Counted from the first letter of the stretch, positions 19,340-29,750 are shown. The stretch is DNA of 64,000 nt from Macropodus opercularis (GCA_030770545.1 JAUCMP010000028.1:13349501-13413500), one strand, 5' to 3'. The notes: a model not told the origin generated them from the letters alone. Made by a program: numbers and translations.

Positions 19340-20500
19340 TAAAGAAACTCAACTGACACTGGAACAAGACTCTTCTGTTCACGCGTGTAACAACCAACAA
19401 CCAGCTCCACTATGGTGTGAGGGAAAAGTTGTCCAACACGGTTCCACGTGAACTTAAACGTCGTCTCCAGACAAGACGCTGAACTTCAACAACACAGAAT
19501 ATTTAGTTGAAACGCGTGAACAGACGGAGAAACAGGCAAAGTTACTAAGAAAAACCACCAAGACGAGAGAGAAAGTTCTGAACGCTACCAAGTTACTGAA
19601 CTCAACAGCTACACGCTGATACAGAAATGACCTGAAGAGATGCTCTGGAGCCACTAAAGAGAGAAACAAGTCTGTCAGGCACACTGAGACTAGATTTTCG
19701 TTGTTTATAGGTTTTATCCTTTTGTTTGGTGCCGTGCGTGTGTTTTCCTAATGTGAATCTTGTGCCTTTTGAAAGACTTACAGGACCAGGTCGTAAAGTT
19801 CATCTGCTCCCGTTTCAGATTTGGCGTTTGCTGGTGTTGCTGGTTTCAATGTGTGGACACAGACTGACATCTGCTGGTGACTCTGAGGAACTGCAGGCGA
19901 TGTTTTTGTACAAACGTGAACAGGTTTTATTGCCTTTTATTGTTGTTTATTGTCTTTCCATGAATAATCACAGGCGCCACACAAATTAGAAACAGGCCAG
20001 AGTTAAATCAGTGACTGATATCAGCTGTGACTTTGTTACAGGCTGAAACCTGAGATTCCTGTTGAGTACAGCAGTTTTTGTCTCTTCAGTCTGACGATGT
20101 TGGTGCTAAAGCAGCAGGATCCTCGTCCCCACAGTCAGAGTCCAGTTTCTGACCCTGATGAGTCAAGTGAGCTCAGCCGTAGACGTCTGTCCTGTGTCTT
20201 CCGGGTCTTTGTCCTCAGGCCGATTCCTCATCAATCAGCTGCTCGTGTCTTCTGTCAGAGCCGACGTACCAGCAGAACCCGGCCAGAGGAGACCCGGTCC
20301 ATCCCAGCTGCTGAAGCCCCCGTCTGTGTATAGGTGAGGACCCCTCCTGCTGCAGCTGAGCGTGTTTGCGTGTTTCTCCCGCCCTCCCCTGCCTCTTTCC
20401 CTTCCCCCTCTCTCAGCGGGGAGGGGGCTGGAGGCAGTAGTTGTCAGAGGAGGAGTTAATCTTTTGTTGCGTGGCCTGCAGTCCTCCAATCCTCGGCGTG
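19340..20500. other. Non-coding; GC-rich from ~20,100
   Basis: No supported gene. From about 20,100 base composition becomes GC-rich with more CpG, leading into the U6 promoter region. Open frames here (for example 20,362-20,799 +) run into the U6 gene and show no family features. Confidence 0.45.
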
Positions 20501-20514
20501 TGACGCAAAGGCTG

Positions 20515-20535
20515 ATTTGCAGAGTTTCCCATCAG
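20515..20535 (+). promoter_or_regulatory. Candidate U6 distal sequence element (octamer + SPH-like)
   Basis: atttgcag (20,515-20,522) matches 7 of 8 octamer bases and is followed at once by tttcccatcag, resembling the SPH/ZNF143 site. They lie about 270 bp upstream of the U6 start. Octamer plus SPH is the usual snRNA enhancer pair. Confidence 0.4.
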
Positions 20536-20753
20536 CCCCGTGGGCTCCTGAGCAGGAGGACGGGACTAGAACGCAGCCAGATCGAGTCCGACTGGGTCAC
20601 GGTGCTTCACAACAGATACAGATGTCCCAACACACGGCCCAGGCCTGCGTACACAGACGTTCCCTGTCCCGCTGAAGCCACTAGAAGCTGCTTTGCCCCC
20701 ACGGCCTCAGCACATACCCACCACAGCCCCACGCTGGTCCGGGTCGGGGCCCC

Positions 20754-20761
20754 TACAAATA
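20754..20761 (+). promoter_or_regulatory. TATA-like box of U6
   Basis: tacaaata sits 24-31 bp upstream of the U6 5' end, the position that directs pol III to vertebrate U6 genes. I could not fix a proximal sequence element with certainty. Confidence 0.5.
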
Positions 20762-20784
20762 CGGGTCAGAGTCTGAGGGTTGTT

Positions 20785-20797
20785 GTGTTACTTCGGT

Positions 20798-20840
<43 letters not shown>

Positions 20841-20889
20841 GGCCCCTGCGCAAGGATGACACGCAAATTCGTGAAGCGTTCCTCATTTT
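20785..20889 (+). ncRNA. U6 spliceosomal snRNA
   Basis: U6 pairs with U4, then with U2 and the 5' splice site, and coordinates the catalytic metals of the spliceosome. From acatatactaaaattggaac to caaattcgtgaagcgttcc the sequence follows vertebrate U6, including ACAGAGA and AGC (catacagagaagattagc). The 5' stem reads gtgttacttcggtagcac instead of the usual gtgcttgcttcggcagcac: one base shorter, with two changes. The end is cctcatttt rather than ccatatttt, with a T4 terminator. A TATA-like box at -30 and a candidate DSE support a real or recently active gene rather than a retroposed copy, and there is no poly(A) tail. Confidence 0.85.
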
Positions 20890-22625
20890 AAATTGTATTT
20901 TTTATAATTTTTCATCATTTTTGGGTAGACTTCCGGTCTGTGCTTTTATTTTGAAGTGCAAAAACAAAGAGAGCGAAAGTTCGATCGTCGCTCAAGCCAT
21001 TGGACGAACGCGATCACGTGACGAGTGTAAAGCAGAACATGACTTCCGGTGGCATCAGTGCAAAACAAGGCTGTGTTTAAGAAAAAGAGCTTCAGAGGGA
21101 ACCAGGGGGCTTCAACTCAGACACTTGGTGGTTACGTCTAGATGTCGTTTCTTTAGGGGGATGCTTGCGTTGTCTCCCTGTGTCAGGACTTGGAGTCAAA
21201 AAGTCAGGAATTTAATTTTCAGCCAAACATCTGAACTGCATCACAACAGAAAAACATGTGGTTGCTATCCATGATGCTGTTTTTACCAAAGGAACAGCTG
21301 CAAGTAATAAAAAGGTATTGTTCGGAAATTTAAAGTGTTTTTGTTTGTTTACTTTTGAGGAAATAGCGAGTTTCATAAACCTGGACCATAGTTTGATAAT
21401 TGTCTGTACTTTGTCGCCGTTGCAGTGAAACGTCTTCTGACGCCAGGAGGAATCCCTGAGCTCATAACGGGCCCTGGTTCGAAGCTTCGGTGCATCGTTG
21501 TGCTTTTGGTTACAGACCCAGAAGAATGAAATCTGCCCGTTAGCCGGGCTACGCTCAGTACTTCTCCCTCAAAACAATCTTCACACAACAGTAAGTCAAC
21601 ATTTATTGAAAATTACAGTTCAGCTCAAGTGAAATCTTTGTTTGCAAACAAACACTCTACCTGTTACTTGTTTCAACTTGGTGTTGCTGCTGCACCCGTA
21701 ACCTCCAGACAATCAAAGGCTTCAAGAGAAGAAAGATAAAATATGTTGCACAAATCGTCAGCTCTGGCATAATGTGCTGCTCTCCCACACCGAAGCATGA
21801 GTTCTATCTTCTGGTTCTGTCCCTCGACCCACACTTTTATACTAAACAGAGCATCTTTCAGTTGTGAAACAGGATCCTGATGACGTGGTCTGGTGTTCGT
21901 CTCCATGGATGCTCTATGTCTCCTTGGTGCCTTATTTAAGCACATTCCTTCTACACACATTCACCCAGTCGCCCTTATTCGGGCATGTTTCACTTACATG
22001 CAACTCGTCTGCTCTTTTCCTAACATCCTGCTCTCCACATACTGTTAATGGACTGTGACTGGCTGTTCTACTCTACTACTCTCTAAATTTGATGTGATTT
22101 AAACTGTAGTTTAATTCAGCTTGTTCTGTTCTCTGCCTGCATCCTGCTATCTAAGCTTTTAACTATTTACATTCCTTCACTGCCTTGTCTTATCATTTTA
22201 TAAAGTAAAAGGCATAAATAGGAAGATGACCTGGAAAGAGTTTCAGGCATCCACTTTCTTTAACATGGGAAGAAAAAAGAATGAGACGTGTAGTATACTC
22301 ATTTATGTTTAATTTTGTAATATTGTATTGATATTGTATTGCTTTTATGTACGTGTGCATAAGTTTGATTATGTTCATTAAATACTTTACATGAATATTG
22401 TCTCTAAATCTATTTATAAATGAATGGTGTATTTGACATGCTAATACTACTAATCATAAAAAAGGTAAAACAATTACATTTTGTGTAAATTTACACCAAG
22501 TAAACCGTTAAAACAATAGAGCTCATCAATTATCTTTAATCATGTTGCACTAACTTTGCCTTGACTGGGAATCGAACCGGGATTCAGGAAGCAATTCAGC
22601 ACCCTGGATAGAGGAATGCTGCAAT
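20890..22625. other. Non-coding stretch between U6 and the U5-U1-U2 cluster
   Basis: Apart from the weak minus-strand frame at 21,673-21,960 and microsatellites, nothing recognisable. A B-box-like ggttcgattcc lies on the minus strand at 22,570-22,580 without a tRNA fold around it. Confidence 0.4.
21673..21960 (-). other. Unrecognised 95-codon frame with downstream poly(A) signal
   Basis: Minus-strand frame ending VTGAAATPS-stop, with a middle part rich in E, R and A (IELMLRCGRAAHYARADDLC). About 70 bp after the stop the minus strand reads ttcaataaatgtt, a poly(A) signal. Could be the last exon of an unknown or transposon-derived gene. I do not recognise it; it may be chance. Confidence 0.25.
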
Positions 22626-22629
22626 GCAT

Positions 22630-22648
22630 TACTTACTTACTTACTTAT

Positions 22649-22680
<32 letters not shown>

Positions 22681-22704
22681 CATACATACATACATACATA
22701 CATA
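22630..22704. repeat. (TTAC)n / (CATA)n microsatellite
   Basis: Four ttac units pass into about 13 cata units. Simple repeat only. Confidence 0.9.
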
Positions 22705-22944
22705 GTGTGCTGTGTGGGGCAATAGCACCGATATGATCCACCGCAGGCCTGTGCAGACGCGCGTACATGAAGTTACACCCACACATGGCAACGCATGCGT
22801 TTCAAAGCATCGAACCACAAACACACTCACGCATATAAAGTGCGCGTAATGACACAGGCAGGACACTCGGCAGCTCTGCGTGCACAAAACGCGAGGCCAC
22901 GAGAAAGACTTGGGAGGGGTCGTCTCTCGACGCCGGTGTATTTC

Positions 22945-22963
22945 TCTGTTACTTTCATAAAAC
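22945..22963 (-). promoter_or_regulatory. U5 3' box
   Basis: The minus strand reads gttttatgaaagtaacaga, close to the snRNA 3'-end formation signal GTTTN0-3AAARNNAGA, starting 8 nt after the U5 3' end. The Integrator complex recognises this element during pol II snRNA transcription. Confidence 0.6.
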
Positions 22964-22970
22964 TGTGGCG

Positions 22971-23086
22971 GCTCTGCCGAGGGGCAAAGCCCAGCAAAAA
23001 TTGACTCAACCCGTTTGAGTTCCTCTCCACGGAAATCTTTAGTAAAAGGCGAAAGACTTGTGCGTTATGAAGAGAAACCGGAGCGA
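22971..23086 (-). ncRNA. U5 spliceosomal snRNA
   Basis: U5 holds the two exons together through its invariant loop 1. On the minus strand the key piece tctttcgccttttactaaag is intact, followed by atttccgtggagaggaac. The Sm site reads aatttttgc. The 3' stem is a perfect 9-bp pairing (ggctttgcc with ggcagagcc) although its sequence differs from the human one. Length is about 116 nt, the usual size. A good 3' box follows. The first bases (tcgctccggtttctcttc) deviate from the usual atactctgg start, so the exact 5' end is inferred. Lies 175 bp downstream of U1 on the same strand. Confidence 0.85.
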
Positions 23087-23242
23087 AGATGGCCCGGGCC
23101 TCAAAGCGAAGCAGAGGCCCCTCGTCTTCCCAGCCACAGCCGTCACGGAAGGCCCAGCTATTGCAGCTTGCTAGGCCCCTCCCCTTGCCCGGAGCCATGC
23201 ACCCGATAGGCTCTGTGCAATCAGAGTGGCTCACGACTAGGC

Positions 23243-23255
23243 TTTTGTCTTTGAC
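23243..23255 (-). promoter_or_regulatory. Candidate U1 3' box
   Basis: Minus strand gtcaaagacaaaa begins about 7 nt after the U1 end and partly fits GTTTN0-3AAARNNAGA. Weaker than the U5 box. Confidence 0.35.
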
Positions 23256-23261
23256 GTCTGA

Positions 23262-23425
23262 CGAGGGGAGAGCGCGAACGCAGTCCCCCACTACCACAAA
23301 TTATGCAGTCGAGATTCCCGCATTTGGGGAATTCGCAGGGGTCAGACAGCCGGTGTGCAATGGCTGAGCCTCGCCCTGGGTGAACCACCTTCTTGATCAT
23401 GGTATCTCCCCTGCCAGGTAAGTAT
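23262..23425 (-). ncRNA. U1 spliceosomal snRNA
   Basis: U1 recognises 5' splice sites. The minus strand starts atacttacctggcagggg, with the perfect ACUUACCUG complement to the 5' splice site, and is 164 nt long as in vertebrates. Sm site aatttgtgg intact. Stem-loop II keeps the U1A loop attgcac, with stem cagcc/ggctg replacing the human pairs by compensatory changes. Stem-loop III is gattccc-type with matching gggaatc, again compensated. Stem-loop IV is intact around ctgcgttcgcg. Loop I reads atcaagaag where U1-70K usually sees atcacgaag, a single change worth noting. Upstream PSE-like and DSE-like sites are in place. Probably a functional variant. Confidence 0.9.
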
Positions 23426-23471
23426 GACTTGCTCCGCTCGCACTCAGGGAGCTCTCTCCGGGACTAACCGC

Positions 23472-23487
23472 GCTCACTGACGGTGCT
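23472..23487 (-). promoter_or_regulatory. Candidate U1 proximal sequence element
   Basis: Minus strand caccgtcagtgagcg lies 47-62 bp upstream of the U1 start, the right place for the SNAPc site. Motif match is only partial. Confidence 0.35.
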
Positions 23488-23630
23488 GACAGTGGGAAGA
23501 AGGCAGCTTTGCGGAGCCTACCGGTCTGCACCAGTTGACCACACGAGCGGTACTTTTCAGTAAAGGCTGGCGAACGTTAGTCGCTGTTCTTTCTCTGTCT
23601 TGTTGTTTTCTCTCAAAGGGGAGCAAACTT

Positions 23631-23646
23631 GTCCCATCATGCATTG
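23631..23646 (-). promoter_or_regulatory. U1 distal element: ZNF143/SPH site
   Basis: The plus strand reads tcccatcatgcattgc, a near-perfect ZNF143 (Staf/SPH) site, about 206-222 bp upstream of U1, where snRNA enhancers normally lie. No clear octamer next to it. Confidence 0.6.
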
Positions 23647-23745
23647 CTGCCTTTTTACACAGGAAAGCCCATAGGCTGGACAGAAGGTGAGCCCGACAGA
23701 GCGGAGCGCAATGACAATGGTTTGGCGTTGAACACAGAGTGTGGG

Positions 23746-23897
23746 GGGTGCACCGTTCCCAGAAGCGCTGCAATACCAGGTCGATGCGTGGAGTGGACGG
23801 AGCAAGCCCCTGTTCCACCTCCCTGCTCCAAAAAGCAATTTAATATATGGTCCCCGGCTTAGGGGACGTATCAGATATTAAACTGATAAGAACAGAT
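23746..23897 (-). pseudogene. U2 snRNA, 3' portion (nt ~38 to end), split by a LINE
   Basis: On the minus strand atctgttcttatcagtttaa, tatctgatacgtcccc, ggagcagggaggtggaacag, ccactccacgcatcgacctgg and the 3' end ggtgcaccc follow vertebrate U2 from about nucleotide 38. The first 37 nt, with the branchpoint-pairing GUAGUA, are missing; in their place is the poly(A) end of the LINE. The Sm site is ctttttgg for atttttgg. The fragment cannot make a working U2. It is the third member of a U2-U1-U5 head-to-tail run on this strand. Confidence 0.9.
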
Positions 23898-24033
23898 TTT
23901 TTTTTTTTTTTTTTAACATATCTTTATTTTAGTGCTCAATACACATCCAATACATCTCATGTACAATTCCCATTCTAGCCACCCCTGCAGCAATAATCAA
24001 AACAGCCCCAACACTACCCAACTAACCCAACAC

Positions 24034-24560
24034 TTACAACTCCCACCCGGTGCCCCCCTGTCCTCCACCCACCAAAAACCCCTTCCAATTCTCCTTCGCT
24101 GCGTGAAAACCCCACCTCCTCACATCCCACCTCGCTTGTTCCTGCACCTCCCACACCACCCTTTTCTCTACTTCACACACTGTAACACACCTCCCTCCCC
24201 TCGCCAGCTCTTGTCGTGCCCTCCACAAACCCTTCTTATATAAGCTGATCACCAACCACTCCTGCCCCTTTACCCCCTCCCCCCTTTCCACCACATCCCA
24301 TGACAGTGCTACACCCAGCCCCAACCGCCGCAACTTCCTCTCCGCCCCTGCCCACACCACCCCAGCAAAACCACAATCCCACAATGCATGGCGGACCGTC
24401 TCCTCCGCCGTGCAGTGTGGCCGCGGGCACACTGGTGTTTTGCACAGTCCGTGCCTATACATCTTTTCTCGCACTGGGAGGCACTTGTGAAGGCACAACC
24501 AATTAAGGTCCTTTAGCCCATTTTCTAGCCCCAACCGCTGCACTGCCGTCCACGTGCTCG
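24034..24560 (-). pseudogene. LINE ORF2 C-terminal zinc region (second part)
   Basis: Continuation of ORF2 after provirus 2. Contains LNWLCLHKCLPVREKMYRH, then a C-x4-C...H...C zinc cluster (CPRPHCTAEETVRHALWDC) as in zf-RVT domains that follow many LINE RTs. Stop at 24,034. The first residues upstream of 24,560 (MENLCNNYT) are LTR-derived. Confidence 0.8.
24557..24560. repeat. Target-site duplication CTCG, left copy
   Basis: CTCG immediately left of the LTR's TG at 24,561. Its partner is at 33,320-33,323. Removing everything between one copy restores a continuous LINE reading frame. Confidence 0.75.
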
Positions 24561-24716
24561 TGTAGTTGTTACAGAGATTTTCCACTGAAAGAATTCAGTC
24601 AAACACAGCACTAAGATTCAAAATAATACAAATGATTTATTTCTCAGAAGTGGTGTAAAAATATACGAAAGGCAGATATATACGAAGTCACCTGATTCCT
24701 CCCTGCAGGGGTAGAG
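24561..24716 (-). repeat. Provirus 2 3' LTR, R-U5 part (156 bp)
   Basis: Identical to 32,703-32,858, including the poly(A) signal. Beyond 24,716 the sequence shows no match to the U3 part of the right LTR, although both LTRs of one provirus should be the same. Confidence 0.8.
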
Positions 24717-25250
24717 AACACACATCAATCCAAACTAGACTTAACATTTCAAAGGTCCCGCAGGTGGAAGAGGCGATTCCCCGTATTCTGCCCAAAAAAC
24801 TGAATTCACACAATTCACACAATCCATGATTTTACATCAATGTTCTTAAGAGCAACAGATTCACTACAATCATCGTCCCAGCCACACTCGCCAACCAAGG
24901 GGGTCCCGGGATGTCTTTTCCGGGAGCAATAGCCTCCGTTGATCCACGGGTGCAGCCGATTCGGAGTTGCAGCGAACCTGCGCGAAAAGAAAAGAACAGA
25001 CATCAGGCAAATCACTAGAATTGGGCACATCTTAGAGTATGTGTTGCAAATTATGGAGTATAATCCTCTGACCTCATACTATGGTAACTGTATAGGTTGG
25101 ATAGTTGTATAAGGCATAAAAACTGATACATTCTATATAAATTCAGTAATACAACAGTGTACGGTGGAGAAGTCAGAGGCTTAAAGGTAATGAGTGCAAT
25201 AGGCCTGTATGTGAATCTTGTGTATATTTGAGAATACAAAAACATTAATG
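24717..25250. other. Unassigned sequence between provirus 2 env tail and R-U5
   Basis: Occupies the place of the 3' U3 but does not resemble the U3 at 32,859-33,319. It could be a different U3 from a related virus or unrelated DNA. It contains attatggagtataatcctct near 25,050-25,070, reminiscent of gatatggagcatagtcctct at the start of the ERV1 LTR (45,454 on). Confidence 0.4.
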
Positions 25251-25460
25251 ATGAGTGAAGATCTTCTGGCTCAGCTCTGGTCTCACTCTTCCCCCTCGTC
25301 TACTTCCTCACTCTCGTCACCGTCATCGTCATCGTCCTTCCTGATATGGATCCATTCCGGCACCGGAAACAGGTCGTGGTCCATCTTGTCCTCAGCGATC
25401 CTATTCTGCTCTATCTGCTCTATTCTCTGCTTCATCACTGTCATCTGTAAACTCTCTTTC

Positions 25461-27131
25461 TTAACTGCCCATCACTACCACTCCTATCGACACTGTTATG
25501 ACTAATCTAATTAACCCCTGCTTCCAACCACTAGCAGTGTTCTCCAACCAACTAATCCAGCTCACATTTGCATCCCTGCCAGCGTTCTCTTTCACCTCTG
25601 CCTTCAGTGCTTTCAACTTCCTCATTGCTTCAGTAAATGCTCCGTCAGGAGCCGTGTGTCCTGGAATGTAAGTGCAGCAATATTCACCAATGAGCGCACA
25701 CACACCTCCTTTCTCTGCCAGCATCCAATCAATGGCCTGTCGGTTCTGCCACGCCATAGCACTAGTGGCACTCACCTGCTCTCCTAGAGCACCCAAGGCT
25801 TCATCAGTGTAATTAATGAAATGCTGTTGGTTGTAATAAATGTAGTTGATCCACTCAGTATTTTTGTTAGCGGTTATCCAGGGCAGAATTGACTCAAATC
25901 CTGACGCAATTTCATTTCTAGCTTTAAATTCACTAGGGATTCCCCTGGGTTGACCAATTGAGTCCAGGTAAACCTTAGGGTCTGGATTAAATCCTCTCTT
26001 AGCTCGAGTGCTGCTGTTCTTTCCCCGCTCATCACCTTTAAAGGTGATTAGCTCCTGTGCTATTTGCACTCTAGCACACCTACCTGCCCAATCTACTGGC
26101 AGAACTGAGTAAAGACGTTGGCTGATCATTTCTGGTGGTGTGGAAGTCAACGCTATAGTTTGGTCGAAATAAGGACAAGCAACAATTCTCAGAGGACCTG
26201 TGTCCCCTGAGATTAAAATTGCTGGATTCGCATTAGGTTTTGTACAGTTAAGGGGAGGTATCTTCCACCTATGACTACATCTATCTCGCTTCACTTTGCC
26301 TAACGGCACTTTCCCTATCCTCTCAATGCATTCGAAACGGCCAACAGGAATAAATGGTGCTCCCTGTGGCTTTCCCAGCAACGCATTCTTCTGCTCAATT
26401 CTGATGTCTAGTTCCTGGCATCGTTCTGTGTTAGTTTTCCCTTCAAAGTAAAAGTCATTCAATATCTGATAATTTGGGGACCCCAGATATAATAAACATT
26501 CAGACCTACACCAGGGTCTAGGATCTTGCGTAACAGTTAACAGCATGCGAGAGTAAAAGCAAGCCTTGGTGCAGATATAACAGTCAGTTTTGCCATTAAT
26601 CTGGCCTGCAAATTCAACCCATCGGTACCAACTATTCTGTGGGCGCAAATCCAAACCAGTGTCTTCCTCCTCATAATCTTCTACCTTTGTGAATACCCCC
26701 TTGATTCCTGTGACGAAACCATCAGCCCATCCAGTAAATGTTTGACCCATCCAGTCCGATAATAACTCCCTGTTTGGTTTAGCTGTTACCATGTCACTAT
26801 TTTTAGCAGGAACCTCAATTCTCGTTTCTGCCACTTGGGGGGCCGAACTATTTTTAGCAGGATTAGGATTTTGAGCAGGACCCTCAATTCTCACTTCTGC
26901 CGCTTGGAGGGCCAAACTGCTCCCTCCAGCATTAGGAACCTCTTTAGATGACCCATAACTCTGATCTTGCTCTGTTTTATCCTGTGCAATGGAGCCTCTG
27001 GCGGGAGGCTGCAGAATAACACTCCCCTCTCGCTTCTCAGCGTTCTTTTTCATCACCATACTCCATTCAACCTTATATTGCTGTTCTAAACTCCCCATTG
27101 GAGGCTTGAAACCAACTTTTACGATCCACAC
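25461..27131 (-). pseudogene. Provirus 2 env, SU (most) and TM
   Basis: Envelope glycoprotein that would bind receptor and fuse membranes. A CYIC (CXXC) motif lies in SU near TDCYICTKACF, a furin-type site RAKR precedes GFNPD, and TM has the CX6CC motif CALIGEYCC after an MAWQNRQAIDWMLAEKGG heptad/immunosuppressive-like stretch. CXXC plus CX6CC is the gammaretrovirus-type covalent SU-TM arrangement. The frame stops at 25,461 within the membrane anchor (ITVSIGVVVMGS); an acidic cytoplasmic tail follows in another frame to about 25,285, so an indel broke the tail. The N-terminal part is in a different frame at 27,163-27,585. Confidence 0.75.
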
Positions 27132-27162
27132 CTTGTCGAAGTTAAACTCACCTTCTCTCTTT

Positions 27163-27585
27163 CTAATGGAGCACTGATCTTTTCCCCACGTGTAAGGGGG
27201 GTCGTGTTGGACGCCATCCTAACCACTCAACTCCACATTCACGCTGCTTATCTGACTGTTCAAACGACACATGAACACTGAACGTGTCCATGGCATCTTC
27301 CCACTCTACTTTTGGCAACCAAGCGAGCCAGGTGTTCTCTGCTGTATAACTCCACTGGGGATCATTCGATGTCCATCCCTGGACCCCTGGCCAATCTACC
27401 CCAACGGACCTCCTTCTCCTGACTACCGCTTCCTCACTCCTGCTGGGCCCGTCGGCGCTGAGCGGCCCTAGTGCGTGGATAGTCAACTGGAAGACCCACA
27501 GCACCAACACCATCACTGGGAGTGACATTCTTTTCATTGTCCCTTGTACACTCCCCCAGAACCTCATGTTCTTCCTTCTTAGCAA
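27163..27585 (-). pseudogene. Provirus 2 env N-terminus with signal peptide
   Basis: Encodes a hydrophobic leader (MSLPVMVLVLWVFQLTIHAL) followed by a basic VVRRRRS that could be a cleavage site, then the start of SU. It leaves frame near 27,200 at a run of six C on the sense strand and ends at 27,163. The downstream SU frame overlaps from 27,131 upward, so one indel separates the two parts. Confidence 0.65.
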
Positions 27586-27589
27586 CTGT

Positions 27590-27800
27590 CAACTCGGGTT
27601 CCCCCTCTGGTACTTTAACACAGTGGTTTAAATGATACCACGTGGGCGAGCCTTCAACCTAAACCGCTCACGTTGTAGCTTTGACCACCTCGTAAGGACC
27701 CTCTCGCCGAGGGTGGTCCCACTTTCTTCTGAACACTTTGACGTACACCAGATCACCTGGCTTCACGTCATGTGCTTCTTTGTCCTGTAAGGAGACAACA
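27590..27800 (-). pseudogene. Provirus 2 integrase C-terminal remnant
   Basis: Minus-strand reading gives KEAHDVKPGDLVYVKVF, then REGPYEVVKATT, a GPY/F module of retroviral integrase, then stops just before env. The catalytic core is missing upstream. Confidence 0.6.
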
Positions 27801-28619
27801 CGGGAGGAAATACTCCTGTGTATGTTAGCCATGTGTTAGGAATATTAGAGAGATGGTTTGTGTACTGGGGTCCACTGCTGCGGTGCCTAGAGAGAGTGAA
27901 GTGAAGTTGTTAGGGTGTGATCCAGGTTTAAAAGACAACACATTCAGTCAGTTGCATTATATAACAACAACATCAACAAACATCAGACATTTCTCATGGT
28001 CAGTCTGTGAAACCTTGTTTCAGTCAGTCAGTCGGGTCTTTATGTCATGAGCTCAGGTTTTATCGTGTACGTGAGCTGGGAGGGAGACCTCCTGCTCAGA
28101 ATGAACTGCAGTTCACTGCAGTACACTACTCGTCCTGCTGAAGGAATCAGCAGTGTCGCTTAGGGGGCCCCCTCCTCCATGATGGTAGACGCTGGTTCCA
28201 TGATTTGTCCTGCAGAAAACACTCGAGTGTAAATTAATGATCTGTTTTTCATGGGACCTCTGATCGATTAGTTACCATTAGTCACTCAAGCAAAGCTTCA
28301 TGCAATGTTAATCCTGCACACACACATATATTGACACAATCACAATGTTTTTCTATTTTTATGTAATACTGTAATCGTTAACACAACTCTGCTACTCACT
28401 TAAATACAATTAACTTCACTGCTCTTATCGGGAACCAATCCCTCCTCACTGCAGAGGCCTGTTCATAGGTTAAAGGTAACAGGCTGGGAAATTAACTTCA
28501 ACCAGCAGTGGAACCATATAGTAACATGCTATGAGCTACACACACATTGTCACACTCCTCCTTTAGGCCCGTTCATGCTGTCTGGTTAACAAGAAACACA
28601 CACTAGTAACGGGTTCTCA

Positions 28620-28900
28620 TAGAACCAAAGCAGTATCCTGCTGCAACAACGCTCTTATGGTTTCAAATGCCATGATCTGGGGTCCACCCGACTTTTCCCC
28701 ATAACTTTCCAGCTCCTTCAGTTTTTATCATCTCTCTCAGGGGTTGCACAATTGTTCAATACCCTTCTATCCAGTCTACTCTGCAGCCTGTCATTCCCAA
28801 GAAAGTCAGCATTTCCCGGACTGTGGTTGGTTTGGAATATTAGACACAGCTTCCAATTGAGAATGAGACCCAGCATGTTCCCTGTGTGATCAACCTCCCC
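28620..28900 (-). pseudogene. Provirus 2 RT connection remnant
   Basis: Minus strand reads TTVREMLTFLGMTGCRVDWI, then VQPLREMIK and KVGWTPDH, the thumb-to-RNase H connection of retroviral pol, with stops. The neighbours at 27,830-28,600 and 28,920-29,740 show only T/A-rich tracts and no recognisable pol. Confidence 0.55.
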
Positions 28901-29750
28901 AGATTCTCCACTTGGTCTCTTCAGTACTAAAGCTTATTCAGAGATGGTTTATTATTATTTTCTTTCAGTCTTTCAACAGTGACAACATAGTGATGGAACC
29001 ACATGACACGTTTCCAGACTAGGTGAACACTCATCAACCTGTGAATTCAAAGAGATGTCAACTGTCTTCACTCAGTATCACACTGAAAACTCAGAACACA
29101 GATCAACCACTGAACCACCGAGCATCAGGTAGAACATCCGACACCAGAGCATGTGGATCTGGAACCTCAGCTTGGATTCTAAGGGGACTCTGAGCTGTAC
29201 CCTCGTACATGCATCTATACTTATCTACACTTATTAGTAGACTAAGTGGTGTTTTAAGAAAATACATATACACTAAACTAACTCTTGGCTTTTTATTTCT
29301 CTCTTTTCTTTTTCTTTTTTTTTTTTTTTTAAATTATCATTCTTTTTTCCTTTCAAGTCATGGGGCCTAACTGTCTCAACTTGTGGTCTGCTAATAAGAT
29401 AATGTGTGAAATTTCTTGATAAAATACTTTTTTCTTTTTTTCTTTTTTTTTTTTTAATAAATGCTGATCTTCAGAATCTGTCTTTAAATAATGGGGTGTG
29501 CAGTGGGACGAACATGCAGACTGTGATGCTATGTCAGTAAAGTGCAAAGTTCAGAAATGTCTTTTCCTCAGTCATTGACAACATGCAGTTGCTTCACTGT
29601 GATTCTCTTCTTTTTTTTCTTTTCCTCGTCCGTGCCAGTGTTTTTCCTTCTCTTTTTTTTTTTTTTAATCAAGTGCACGGCTCCTGCCAGCAATGACTGC
29701 TGGCCACAGGCTGATGTTGATGACAGCCAATATCCTCAGATCCCAGTGTC

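Noticed and set aside
20362..20799. 145-codon plus-strand frame upstream of U6
   Set aside because: Runs into the U6 gene, lies in GC-rich DNA and shows no family features.
22555..22625. Possible tRNA on the minus strand (B-box ggttcgattcc)
   Set aside because: No A-box at the right distance and the flanks do not pair as an acceptor stem; at most a tRNA-derived SINE scrap.
22827..23297. 156-codon minus-strand frame over the snRNA genes
   Set aside because: Covers U5 and part of U1 and is explained by these RNA genes.
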